Positions 53,602 through 62,292 of a DNA stretch of 64,000 bases are shown in pieces (position 1 is the stretch's first letter; every line of letters begins with the position of its first letter). Source of the stretch: Sediminibacterium sp964460235 (GTDB taxonomy: Bacteria > Bacteroidota > Bacteroidia > Chitinophagales > Chitinophagaceae); assembly GCA_964460235.1 (NCBI GenBank), contig CAYWPM010000004.1:186001-250000 (forward strand). Direction: 5' to 3'. The position numbers and the translations under genes are program-made. A model generated the notes under the pieces. That model was not told the origin of the DNA, did not search any database, and saw only the letters and a program-made list of their open reading frames with translations.

Positions 53602-54246
53602 ATGAACCCGGCGCAACCCCGAATTACCATCCGTGCTTACCTGCGAAAACTATTACAGCTCTTTTTCCAGGGACTGATTGTGCTGGCGCCTATCGGCATC
53701 ACGATCTGGGTGGTGCTGGGACTGTTCAATTTTGTGGACAATATCCTGCCCAATATTATCCAGGCCCTTGCTCCCGGACTGCTTCCACAGGCGGACGGGG
53801 GCATTCCCAAAAAGATACCAGGCCTGGGTTTTGCAGTGGTGATTGCCCTGGTATTGTTTGTGGGATGGGTATCTTCCTTATTTGTGGTGGGCCGGCTGGT
53901 GGCTGTGCTGGATACGGTGCTGGAGAAAACTCCGGGTATCAAATTCATTTATTCATCCGTAAAGGATTTCCTGGAAGCTTTTGCAGGTAATAAAAAGAAA
54001 TTTGATAAGGCCGTGCTGGTGAACATCGATGCACCCGATGTATGGCGTGTGGGTTTCATTACCCAGCAGAACGCGCATGAGTTTGGTATGCCCGAACATG
54101 TGACCGTGTACGTACCTCATTCCTATGCCATTTCCGGTATCACCTATATTGTTCCCCGCGAAAGGGTAAAACTGCTGCACAATGTCAGCGCCGCCGATGC
54201 CATGAAATACGCGGTTTCTGGTGGGGTGACGGATGTGCATGAATAG
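53602..54246 (+). CDS. DUF502 membrane protein
   Basis: 214 residues with two membrane segments (about 18-45 and 75-100) and a soluble C-terminal domain with KTPGIKFIYSSVKDFLEAF and VYVPHSYAISGITYIVPRERV, as in DUF502. Function is unknown; an envelope role is suspected from the family. It stands alone between the efflux operon and serC. Confidence 0.85.
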   Translation: MNPAQPRITIRAYLRKLLQLFFQGLIVLAPIGITIWVVLGLFNFVDNILPNIIQALAPGLLPQADGGIPKKIPGLGFAVVIALVLFVGWVSSLFVVGRLVAVLDTVLEKTPGIKFIYSSVKDFLEAFAGNKKKFDKAVLVNIDAPDVWRVGFITQQNAHEFGMPEHVTVYVPHSYAISGITYIVPRERVKLLHNVSAADAMKYAVSGGVTDVHE

Positions 54247-54403
54247 TGAGGCCTTAGTCGTCAGTAGTGAGTGGTAAGTGGTCAGTGGGGGAGTAATGGT
54301 GAAAGGCCACTATTGACCATTCACCATTGCCTATTGCCATTGACACTTAGTGCTGCTCTATAACTTCCTACTCACCACTGACCACTCACGATTCACGCCT
54401 CAC
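54247..54403. repeat. Long degenerate inverted repeat, GTGAGTCGTGA family (copy D)
   Basis: The left arm from 54247 has GTCGTCAGTAGTGAGTGGT-type words; the right arm (54367-54403) has CACCACTGACCACTCACG-type words. A nested pair (ATGGTGAA near 54294 with TTCACCAT near 54320) lies inside. It runs from the DUF502 stop to just before the serC promoter. Confidence 0.8.
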
Positions 54404-54426
54404 CCTTCAAGTTCCACAAATCCGGT

Positions 54427-54434
54427 TACCTTTG
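54427..54434 (+). promoter_or_regulatory. -7 promoter box of serC
   Basis: TACCTTTG, a full consensus match, 17 bases before ATG 54452. The -33 position has TTC. It excludes the frame start at 54350. Confidence 0.6.
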
Positions 54435-54451
54435 CGCCTCAAGCAATCTTT

Positions 54452-55522
54452 ATGAAACTCCATAATTTCAATTCAGGCCCTTCTATTCTGCCACAGTCTG
54501 TGCTGGAAGAAGCCTCCCGCGCGATCCTCAATTTCAATGATACCGGTTTGTCCATCCTGGAGATCGGGCACCGCACACCCCTGTTCGGTGAGGTATTGCA
54601 GGAAGCGGTGAGCTCGGTGAAGAAACTGATGCAGCTGGATGACAGTTATGAAGTGCTTTTTCTTCATGGAGGTGCCACTACGCAGTTCATGCAGGTACCC
54701 ATGAACCTGCTGGATGACGGTGAAACGGCCGCCTACTGCAACAACGGGATCTGGGGCAAAAAAGCCATCGGCGAAGCTTCCCTGTTTGGAAAGGTGGAAG
54801 TGGTGGCCGACAGCTCAGATAAGAACCATACCTATATACAAAAGGCATTCGCCATCCCGGATAATGCCAAATACCTGCACATCACCTCCAACAATACCGT
54901 AGAGGGGACACAATGGCACCAGTTTCCCGAAACGGCGGTGCCGCTGGTGGCGGATATGAGCAGTGATATCTTCAGCCGGCCTGTCGACTTCCGTAAGTTC
55001 TCGCTGATCTATGCCGGTGCGCAGAAGAATATGGGCGCAGCCGGGGTGAACCTGGTCGTGGTCAAAAAAGAGATCCTGGGCCGGATTCAGCGCCGGATCC
55101 CCACCATCATGGATTACCGGAAACATATAGAGGCGGGATCACTGATGAATACCCCGCCGGTCTTTGCCGTTTATGTGAGCATGCTTACCCTGCGCTGGAT
55201 ACTGGAGCAGGGCGGTCTGGCCGAAATGGAGCGCCGGATGCTGGAAAAATCGAACCTTTTGTACAATACCATCGATAGCCTGCCGATGTTCAAAGCATTG
55301 GTTGCCAGGGAAGACCGCAGTCATATGAATGCCGTGTTCTTCCTGAGCGATCCCGAAATGGAAGCCCCTTTCCTCGACCTCTGTAAAAAAGAAGGGATGG
55401 TAGGGGTGAAAGGATACCGGACAGTAGGTGGCATACGGGTAAGTATGTACAACGCACTCCCCCTCGAAAGCGTACAGTTCTTCTGCGACCTGATGAAGGT
55501 GTTTGCCTCCCGCAACGGATAA
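54452..55522 (+). CDS. serC: Phosphoserine aminotransferase
   Basis: 356 residues. MKLHNFNSGPSILPQSVLEEA opens the protein as in SerC, and the PLP lysine is in YAGAQKNMGAAGVNLVVVKK near residue 195. It converts 3-phosphohydroxypyruvate to phosphoserine (and serves pyridoxal synthesis). Serine feeds sphingolipid synthesis, of interest because an inositol-lipid operon follows. serA is not in the window. Confidence 0.97.
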   Translation: MKLHNFNSGPSILPQSVLEEASRAILNFNDTGLSILEIGHRTPLFGEVLQEAVSSVKKLMQLDDSYEVLFLHGGATTQFMQVPMNLLDDGETAAYCNNGIWGKKAIGEASLFGKVEVVADSSDKNHTYIQKAFAIPDNAKYLHITSNNTVEGTQWHQFPETAVPLVADMSSDIFSRPVDFRKFSLIYAGAQKNMGAAGVNLVVVKKEILGRIQRRIPTIMDYRKHIEAGSLMNTPPVFAVYVSMLTLRWILEQGGLAEMERRMLEKSNLLYNTIDSLPMFKALVAREDRSHMNAVFFLSDPEMEAPFLDLCKKEGMVGVKGYRTVGGIRVSMYNALPLESVQFFCDLMKVFASRNG

Positions 55523-55535
55523 TTTTGATAAACGG

Positions 55536-55588
55536 TTGCATTTGGTACGGATTTTGCACTAATTTTGGACCGTAAAACGATTTTGGTC
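55536..55588 (+). promoter_or_regulatory. Promoter and candidate operator of the TetR/inositol-lipid operon
   Basis: TTG (55536-55538), 21 bases, TAATTTTG (55560-55567) fit the consensus. Directly after it, GACC-gt-AAAA and TTTTGGTC (55568-55588) form an imperfect palindrome, a likely TetR site at the transcription start. Confidence 0.65.
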
Positions 55589-55594
55589 GAAAGT

Positions 55595-56188
55595 ATGATA
55601 GTGGCAAAAGACGATAGTATCCGTGACGAGATCCTGAAACAGGCCCAACAATTATTCCGTCAGTTTGGCGTTAAGAAGACGACCATGGAAGACATTGCCA
55701 AAGCCATGGGCAAGGGCAAGAGTACCCTCTATTACTATTACTGCAGTAAGGAAGAGATCTTCGATGCTGTCATCCTTAAGGAAATGGCTGAGGTATTCAG
55801 CCAGGTGAAGCAGGCCGTGGAAAAAGCGGTAACGGCTGAAGCCAAACTGCGGGCTTTTACACTGATCAAGATCAAAGCTGTTGAGAAATATGGCAATCTC
55901 TGCAAGATCGTAAAAGGCGAGATGCAGGATAACTTCCGTTGCATGAAACACCTGCATACGGAATACGATACGCAGGAAGTGAACCTGGTGAAAGAGATCC
56001 TGGCTTTCGGTATTGCCAATGGGGAGTTTGACGGGACCATCAGTAAAGAACTGGATGTCCTGTCTTCCGTAATGGTGACCTCGTTGCGTGGACTGGAGAG
56101 GGAAATATTCATCGAAGGCCGTTATGCCAAACTGGAAACCAGGATGGAGTCGATCATGAACATCCTGATCAAGGGCCTCAGGCCTTAG
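55595..56188 (+). CDS. TetR-family regulator heading the inositol-lipid operon
   Basis: 197 residues. The helix-turn-helix is FGVKKTTMEDIAKAMGKGKSTLYYYYCSKEEIFDAV (about 22-57). The C-terminal domain would sense a ligand. The frame opens at 55565, inside the -7 box, so ATG 55595 is the start. It lies 27 bases before the inositol-phosphate synthase gene and shares its strand, so it probably controls the lipid genes and itself; the effector may be a lipid or acyl molecule (inference). Confidence 0.9.
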   Translation: MIVAKDDSIRDEILKQAQQLFRQFGVKKTTMEDIAKAMGKGKSTLYYYYCSKEEIFDAVILKEMAEVFSQVKQAVEKAVTAEAKLRAFTLIKIKAVEKYGNLCKIVKGEMQDNFRCMKHLHTEYDTQEVNLVKEILAFGIANGEFDGTISKELDVLSSVMVTSLRGLEREIFIEGRYAKLETRMESIMNILIKGLRP

Positions 56189-56215
56189 GCAATAGTAATA
56201 CAGATAACTGTATCA

Positions 56216-57565
56216 ATGAAAAACACTAACACGACTTATATGAAAGAGAACATTCAACCCGCCGATGGAAAACTTGGCATCCTGTTACCCGGTCTTGGAG
56301 CTGTGGCTACTACCATGATCGCAGGTGTAATTGCTGTGAACAAAGGTTTGGCACAGCCGATCGGTGCCCTTACGCAGATGGGTAATATCCGCCTGGGTAA
56401 GCGTACCGAGAACCGTTACCCGCTGATCAAGGATTTTGTGCCTCTGGCCGAACTGAACAATATTGCTTTTGGTGGCTGGGACGTATACTCAGATAACGTT
56501 TACGACTCTGCCATGAATGCCAAAGTGCTCGATGCCGGCCTGCTCAACGCCATCAAACCGGAACTGGAAGCCATTGTTCCGATGAAAGCGGTATTCGACA
56601 AATCCTATGTAAAGAACCTGGATGGTAAGAACATCAAACAGGCGGCCACCAAATTCGATCTAGCCAAAGCGGTGATGGACGATATTGAGAACTTCCGCGA
56701 TGCCAACGGCTGTAGCCGTGTGGTAATTGTTTGGTGCGGATCCACTGAAAAATACATTGAGGAGACCGATGTGCATGCTACCATTGCCTCTTTCGAGGAA
56801 GGCTTGCGCAACAACGATCCTGCGATCTCTCCCAGTATGATCTATGCCTATGCTGCATTGAAACTGGGTGTGCCTTTTGCCAACGGCGCTCCCAATCTTA
56901 CCTGCGATATCCCAGCCCTGATGGACCTGGCCAAAGAAACCGGTACCCCGATCGGCGGTAAGGATTTCAAAACCGGTCAGACCCTGATGAAGACCATCGT
57001 AGCACCCGGATTACATGCCCGTGCACTGGGTGTACGCGGCTGGTTCTCTACCAATATCCTGGGTAACCGCGATGGACTGGTACTGGACGATCCGGACAAT
57101 TTCAAGACCAAAGAGGTCTCCAAACTGAGCGTGCTGGAAGATATCCTGCAGCCGGAGATCAACCCGGACCTGTATGGCGACCTGTACCATAAAGTACGTA
57201 TCAACTATTATCCTCCGCATGGTGATAACAAAGAGAGCTGGGATAATATCGACATTTTCGGATGGCTGGGTTACGGCATGCAGATCAAGATCAACTTTCT
57301 CTGCCGCGATTCCATCCTGGCTGCACCGATAGTACTTGACCTGGCCCTGTTCATGGACCTGGCCAAACGCGCCAACATGTCGGGTATACAGGAGTGGCTG
57401 TCGTTCTATTTCAAATCACCACAAACCGCACCAGGCCTGCGTCCGGAGCATGATATCTTCAAACAGCTGATCAAGCTGCAGAATACGTTGCGTCATATCA
57501 TGGGTGAAGACCTGATCACACACCTGGGACTGGATTATTACCAGGACCTGGTGGAAGCTTTATGA
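56216..57565 (+). CDS. ino1: myo-Inositol-1-phosphate synthase
   Basis: 449 residues. The NAD-binding motif GLGAVATTMIAG is near residue 30; the conserved core NGAPNLTCDIPALMDLA, GGKDFKTGQT and NILGNRDGLVLDDP follow (about 220-300). It turns glucose-6-phosphate into inositol-1-phosphate, the head group for the enzymes downstream. ATG 56240 (MKENIQPADGK) is an equally good start. Its stop overlaps the next gene by 4 bases (ATGA). Confidence 0.96.
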   Translation: MKNTNTTYMKENIQPADGKLGILLPGLGAVATTMIAGVIAVNKGLAQPIGALTQMGNIRLGKRTENRYPLIKDFVPLAELNNIAFGGWDVYSDNVYDSAMNAKVLDAGLLNAIKPELEAIVPMKAVFDKSYVKNLDGKNIKQAATKFDLAKAVMDDIENFRDANGCSRVVIVWCGSTEKYIEETDVHATIASFEEGLRNNDPAISPSMIYAYAALKLGVPFANGAPNLTCDIPALMDLAKETGTPIGGKDFKTGQTLMKTIVAPGLHARALGVRGWFSTNILGNRDGLVLDDPDNFKTKEVSKLSVLEDILQPEINPDLYGDLYHKVRINYYPPHGDNKESWDNIDIFGWLGYGMQIKINFLCRDSILAAPIVLDLALFMDLAKRANMSGIQEWLSFYFKSPQTAPGLRPEHDIFKQLIKLQNTLRHIMGEDLITHLGLDYYQDLVEAL

Positions 57566-58023
57566 TGCAGATCGCTAAAATAACGGCCGGTTGTTTCGGT
57601 ATCGGGTATGTCAAGGGCGGCGGAACCATTGCTGCACTGATAACGGCATGGATCTGGTGGCGGGCAGCGGCAGAAGGAGTATCTCAGGAAACGATGATTG
57701 CTGCCACGGTAGCGATCATCGTTATTGGAATAGTAACGTCTCATATCGTAGAAAAGGATTGGGGAAAAGACAGCAGTAAAGTAGTGATCGATGAAGTGGC
57801 GGGTATGTGTGTAAGCCTGTTACTGCTTCCCACGGGTTGGGTATGGGTAACGGCGGCACTGGTGCTGTTCCGTTTTTTTGATATCGTAAAACCATGGTAT
57901 ATCCGCAAAGCGGAATCACTGCCAACAGGCTGGGGGGTGATGATGGATGACCTGCTGGCAGGTGTGTATACCAATGGACTGTTACAAATTACAGCAGTAC
58001 TGATCGCATGGCAACATTCGTAA
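57562..58023 (+). CDS. PgpA-like phosphatase, likely phosphatidylinositol-phosphate phosphatase
   Basis: 153 residues with about four membrane segments. The PgpA pattern is clear: GYVKGGGTIAALITAW, IDEVAGMCVSLLLLP and RFFDIVKPWYIRKAESLPTGWGVMMDDLLAGVY. PgpA removes phosphate from phosphatidylglycerol phosphate; in this context, between inositol-phosphate synthase and a phosphatidyltransferase, it more likely dephosphorylates phosphatidylinositol phosphate, as described for the Bacteroides locus. It overlaps both neighbours (4 and 16 bases). Confidence 0.85.
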   Translation: MMQIAKITAGCFGIGYVKGGGTIAALITAWIWWRAAAEGVSQETMIAATVAIIVIGIVTSHIVEKDWGKDSSKVVIDEVAGMCVSLLLLPTGWVWVTAALVLFRFFDIVKPWYIRKAESLPTGWGVMMDDLLAGVYTNGLLQITAVLIAWQHS

Positions 58024-58379
58024 AAGCACAGATGGCCTCTTTAACTGCAACACTGGTCGATTTTACGATGACCATTGTGCTGAAAGAATCATTTCAATGC
58101 TGGTATCTGCTGGCAAGTGTGTTGGGTACGATCAGTGGGGGAGTGATCAATTTTACCATGAACCGCCGATGGGTGTTCAGGGCAAGAAGTAAAAAAGTGC
58201 AACTGCAGGCCATAAAATATATCATGGTCTGGATGGGTAACCTGTTACTGGTTTCAGCAGGCGTGTTCCTGTTGACCCATTTTGCGGGTTTCAGTTACGT
58301 GGTTTCTAAAGTCACCGTTTCTCTGCTTGTGGGTGTTTTTTATAATTATGTGTTGCAAAAGAGATTCGTGTTTAAATAA
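58008..58379 (+). CDS. GtrA-family small membrane protein
   Basis: 123 residues, four membrane segments. The two half-motifs NFTMNRRWVF near residue 48 and NYVLQKRFVF at the end are typical of GtrA. Family members are thought to flip or position lipid-linked sugars. Overlapping the PgpA gene by 16 bases, it is clearly part of the operon, so it could move an inositol lipid or attach a sugar to it (inference). Confidence 0.88.
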   Translation: MATFVKAQMASLTATLVDFTMTIVLKESFQCWYLLASVLGTISGGVINFTMNRRWVFRARSKKVQLQAIKYIMVWMGNLLLVSAGVFLLTHFAGFSYVVSKVTVSLLVGVFYNYVLQKRFVFK

Positions 58380-58384
58380 TAATA

Positions 58385-60934
58385 ATGACAAGTATTAAGA
58401 TGAGAAGATCGATATTTTTTTTGTTGCTGTTGCTTACAGGGTTGGCACAGGCTTCTGCCCAAACAGTGGTGCAGGGGGTAGTTACCGATGCGGTAAGCAA
58501 ACAACCTTTACAATATGTAAGTGTGGTGCTGAAAGGAGGCCGGGGTACGGTTACCGACAGCCTTGGACGTTATACCTTACGCTCTTCCGGAACCATTGCT
58601 ACGCTGCAGGTTACCTATGTGGGATATAAAACGGTATTGAAGCCGATCACACCGGGTGTTAGCCAGACATTGAACTTTGAGCTGGAAACCGATCCCAAAG
58701 CCATCAACAACGTAACGGTGACCACCCGTAAAAGGGCACCTTACCGTAACAAAGGCAATCCCGCCGTAGAACTGATCAGGCGGGTGGTTGCCAATAAACC
58801 GCTGAACCGGCCGGAGAGCTACAATTTTGTGCAATACGACCAGTACGAGAAACTGCAGGTATCCATCAGTAATATTTCTGACAAGCTCACCAATTCCAAA
58901 TTACTCAAGAATTACAAGTTCCTTTTCGAGAACCGCGATACGACCAAACTGGAAGGGAAGGCCCTGTTGCCTGTGTACCTGGAGGAGACCCTGTCCAAAA
59001 AATATTTTCGTAAGAAGCCTGAAAAGACAAAAACCATCATCACCGGTGAAAAGCGCGTGAATTTTGGTGAATACATCGATAATAACGGGGTTAGCAGTTA
59101 CCTGAACAGGTTGTACATGGATATCAATATCTATGATAATGATATTCCTTTGTTCACCTACCAGTTCCTGAGTCCCATTGCTGACCTGGCACCTACTTTT
59201 TACATGTACTATATCAGGGATACCACGGTGGATGCCAGCGGGCATAAACTGATCAAAGTGTATTTCACACCCAGGAATACCAACGACCTGCTGTTCCGCG
59301 GTAATATGTGGATCACACTGGATGGTAATTATTCCGTTCAGAAGATCAATATGTTCCTGAGCAAGAATGCCAACCTGAACTTTGTCCGTGAGCTGCACAT
59401 TGACCTGGACTTTGAAAAAAGCGAGGATAGCCGCTATCACCTGAGCCGCAGTAATATCATGGCCGATGCCAGTGTGACCAAGAACTCCGGAACCGGATTT
59501 TTTGGAGAACGCACCGTATCCTACAAGAACTTCAAGATCAACCAGGCGTTGCCGGACAGTATATATGACGGACCGGCTACTGTGAAACTGGAAAAGATCG
59601 ACCAGCTTCCGGATGATTTTTGGAACAAGAGCCGCCACGATACGCTTACCCGCACCGAAGCAAAGGTGTACAGCAATATCGACAGCCTGGAAAAAATGCC
59701 TTCTTTCCGCAGAACATTGGCCATCGCTACCTTCCTGGTGGCAGGCTATACTTCCGTGGGGCCTTTCGAATTCGGTCCGGCAGCAGCTTTTTACAGCTTT
59801 AACCCGGTAGAAGGGTTCAAACTCCGTTTTGGCGGAAGAACCACACCCAAATTCAGTAAACGTATCTACTTCGAAACCTATGGAGCGTATGGTTTTAAGG
59901 ATGAAAGATGGAAAGGTTTCCTGAGTGCTACCTATTCGCTCAATAACAAATCCATCTATTCCTTCCCGCTGAATTTTGTACGGGTAAGTTACCAGCACGA
60001 TACCAAGATACCCGGACAGGAACTGCAGTTCGTGGCAGAAGATAACTTCCTGCTCTCTTTCAAAAGGGGAAAGAACGACAAGTGGTTATACAACAGCAAT
60101 TTTAAGCTGGATTACGTACATGAGTTAGATAATCACCTGTCATTCACCCTCGGTTTCAAGAACTGGAAACAGGAGCCTGCAGGGGCCATCGTGTACAACA
60201 AGGAAGTGAATGGCAGTACGGTTAATGTGAATAAGCTGATCACTTCGGAATTTTCCGGAGAGATCCGCTGGGCGCCGAATGAGCAGTTCTACCAGGGTAA
60301 AGTATACCGGATCCCCATCATCAACAAATATCCCATTTTTACCCTGCGTTTCATTGCCGGTGTGAAGGGAGTGATGAACAGCGAATACAATTACCAGAAC
60401 ATCAGCGCCCGCTTCGAGAAAAGGGCATATATGTCGCAGTTAGGATATAGTGACCTGGTATTCGAAGGAGGTTATATCTTTGGTAAAATTCCTTATCCGT
60501 TGATGACGGTGCACAGGGCCAACCAGACCTATGCTTACCAGTTGAACTCGTATAACCTGATGAATTTCCAGGAATTTGTGAGCGACCGCTTTTTTGCGAT
60601 CAACATCGACCATCACTTTAACGGGCTCTTCTTCAACCGTGTACCCTTGCTCAAAAAGCTGAAACTGCGCGAAGTGGTTTCCTTTAAGATGCTGTATGGA
60701 GGGGTAAGGGATGAGAACAACCCGGCCAAAGACCCGTCGCTGATCAAGTACCCGCTGTTTGATGGGGTGCCTACCACATTCTCGCTGGATAAGAAACCCT
60801 ATATCGAGGGAAGTGTAGGTGTGGCAAACATATTCAAGCTGATCAGGGTTGACCTGGTAAAAAGGTTTAATTATCTTGAAAATCCATACGTGGCGTCACT
60901 GGGTGTGCGGGCAAGGTTTAAATTTGATTTTTAA
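58385..60934 (+). CDS. DUF5686 outer-membrane protein with carboxypeptidase-regulatory-like domain
   Basis: 849 residues. A signal peptide (RRSIFFLLLLLTGLAQASAQ) is followed by a CarboxypepD_reg-like beta domain (VVQGVVTDAVSKQPLQYVSV, about 27-105) and the long DUF5686 region with many amphipathic strands, ending in the aromatic GVRARFKFDF, an outer-membrane-barrel signature. Six bases separate it from GtrA and 20 from the next gene. An envelope transport role for the lipid product is possible but unproven. ATG 58400 is an alternative start. Confidence 0.87.
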   Translation: MTSIKMRRSIFFLLLLLTGLAQASAQTVVQGVVTDAVSKQPLQYVSVVLKGGRGTVTDSLGRYTLRSSGTIATLQVTYVGYKTVLKPITPGVSQTLNFELETDPKAINNVTVTTRKRAPYRNKGNPAVELIRRVVANKPLNRPESYNFVQYDQYEKLQVSISNISDKLTNSKLLKNYKFLFENRDTTKLEGKALLPVYLEETLSKKYFRKKPEKTKTIITGEKRVNFGEYIDNNGVSSYLNRLYMDINIYDNDIPLFTYQFLSPIADLAPTFYMYYIRDTTVDASGHKLIKVYFTPRNTNDLLFRGNMWITLDGNYSVQKINMFLSKNANLNFVRELHIDLDFEKSEDSRYHLSRSNIMADASVTKNSGTGFFGERTVSYKNFKINQALPDSIYDGPATVKLEKIDQLPDDFWNKSRHDTLTRTEAKVYSNIDSLEKMPSFRRTLAIATFLVAGYTSVGPFEFGPAAAFYSFNPVEGFKLRFGGRTTPKFSKRIYFETYGAYGFKDERWKGFLSATYSLNNKSIYSFPLNFVRVSYQHDTKIPGQELQFVAEDNFLLSFKRGKNDKWLYNSNFKLDYVHELDNHLSFTLGFKNWKQEPAGAIVYNKEVNGSTVNVNKLITSEFSGEIRWAPNEQFYQGKVYRIPIINKYPIFTLRFIAGVKGVMNSEYNYQNISARFEKRAYMSQLGYSDLVFEGGYIFGKIPYPLMTVHRANQTYAYQLNSYNLMNFQEFVSDRFFAINIDHHFNGLFFNRVPLLKKLKLREVVSFKMLYGGVRDENNPAKDPSLIKYPLFDGVPTTFSLDKKPYIEGSVGVANIFKLIRVDLVKRFNYLENPYVASLGVRARFKFDF

Positions 60935-60954
60935 TTCAATAGAACAAACGGTTC

Positions 60955-62292
60955 ATGGAAAGGCTTCCATTCAGAGTTCGGATACAAAAAGGGATCTATG
61001 TTGTCATAGACCCCTTTGTGAAATTGTTGATCAAGGCGGGGCTTACCCCCAACGCTGTAACGACCATTGGGTTCATTTTAAATATCGGGGTGACCGTGAT
61101 CTTTATTTCGGGAGCGGAAGAAGGACACCGCGGCGACCTCTCCTATGTTGGATGGGCTGGTGCTTTGATCCTGTTTGCAGGCCTGTTCGATATGCTGGAT
61201 GGCCAGGTGGCCAGGCTGGGTAATATGAGCTCTACTTTTGGCGCCCTCTATGATTCAGTACTGGATCGATACAGTGAACTGGTCATGTTCTTTGGTATCT
61301 GTTATTACCTGGTGGGTCATCACTATTTTCTCAGTTCCATTTTCGCGTTCATTGCCATGATCGGATCCATGATGGTGAGTTATACCCGTGCCCGTGCAGA
61401 AGGACTGGGCATTGAATGTAAGGATGGGTTGATGCAAAGGCCGGAGCGGGTGATCCTGATCGGCATCTCTGCCATTGCCTGTGGCGTAACGGCCACTTAT
61501 ATTGGCGGCGATCATAAATGGTATGTACCGGGGATCTCTTTTCATGTGCTGGAAACCATGTCTATTTTCACCATTCCCATCGCGCTGATGGCGGTGCTCA
61601 CCAATATCACTGCACTGAAACGCCTGACCGGTGCACAAAAAACGCTCGACAGCCGGGATGAGGCCAAACGGAATGCTGGTCCTGAAACATCCGGCAACAA
61701 ACTGCTGGCCGGACTGGCCTTACTGGTGATGAGCGGTGTGGCATTTACGACCATCCCCGACCAGGGCAAGAAACCTGTGGCAGCCAGCCATGTGGCACCA
61801 GCCACTACGGTGATAGAACCCCAGGATACTTTCCCGGTTCCTACAGGTAATCCCCGGCAGTTGTTCTACCTGCAACGTACTGCCAATACCAATACCATCG
61901 TTTGTGAACTGAATTACGACAAATCGGGCAAGCTTAACGAGGAGTCGCCCGTGCATGTTTTCTGGATTCGGTACCCGGAAGGTGGCATGCGTAAGGAGCT
62001 GAATTATATCCAGCGTGTATTCGCCTATGGCATCAAGTCGCAGCCCATCGGTAACGGGGCGTATAAGCTGAACTTTGTTTCTTACCGGAAACAGACTTTT
62101 ACGCTGATGCCTTCTCCCAAAGACAATAAATACCGTGTGTATGCGACCATCAACCAGAAGCATGCGCAACTTACCCGTTTATTTGTGAAAGTGGACGGCG
62201 GCACTTTCTGGTCGCCCAACGTGGTATACATGGAGATGAAAGGGATCGATGTGGCCACTGGAAAAGAAGTGGTGGAAAGGTTCAAACCCTGA
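60955..62292 (+). CDS. CDP-alcohol phosphatidyltransferase (phosphatidylinositol-phosphate synthase-like) with C-terminal domain
   Basis: 445 residues. About six membrane segments cover residues 25-215, with a perfect CDP-alcohol motif D-G-x2-A-R-x8-G-x3-D-x3-D (from DGQVARLGNMSS near 82). It would join inositol-1-phosphate to CDP-diacylglycerol. A further membrane segment (about 245-262) leads to a C-terminal domain of about 160 residues (from LFYLQRTANTNTIVCELNYD to the end) that resembles DUF4833; it should lie outside the cytoplasm or at the membrane. Its role is unknown. The stop overlaps the next start (TGATG). Confidence 0.88.
   Translation: MERLPFRVRIQKGIYVVIDPFVKLLIKAGLTPNAVTTIGFILNIGVTVIFISGAEEGHRGDLSYVGWAGALILFAGLFDMLDGQVARLGNMSSTFGALYDSVLDRYSELVMFFGICYYLVGHHYFLSSIFAFIAMIGSMMVSYTRARAEGLGIECKDGLMQRPERVILIGISAIACGVTATYIGGDHKWYVPGISFHVLETMSIFTIPIALMAVLTNITALKRLTGAQKTLDSRDEAKRNAGPETSGNKLLAGLALLVMSGVAFTTIPDQGKKPVAASHVAPATTVIEPQDTFPVPTGNPRQLFYLQRTANTNTIVCELNYDKSGKLNEESPVHVFWIRYPEGGMRKELNYIQRVFAYGIKSQPIGNGAYKLNFVSYRKQTFTLMPSPKDNKYRVYATINQKHAQLTRLFVKVDGGTFWSPNVVYMEMKGIDVATGKEVVERFKP

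Noticed and set aside
58901..59998. A 365-codon open frame antisense to the DUF5686 gene
   Set aside because: It is antisense to a well-supported operon gene, shows no motif or signal and looks like a codon-bias shadow.
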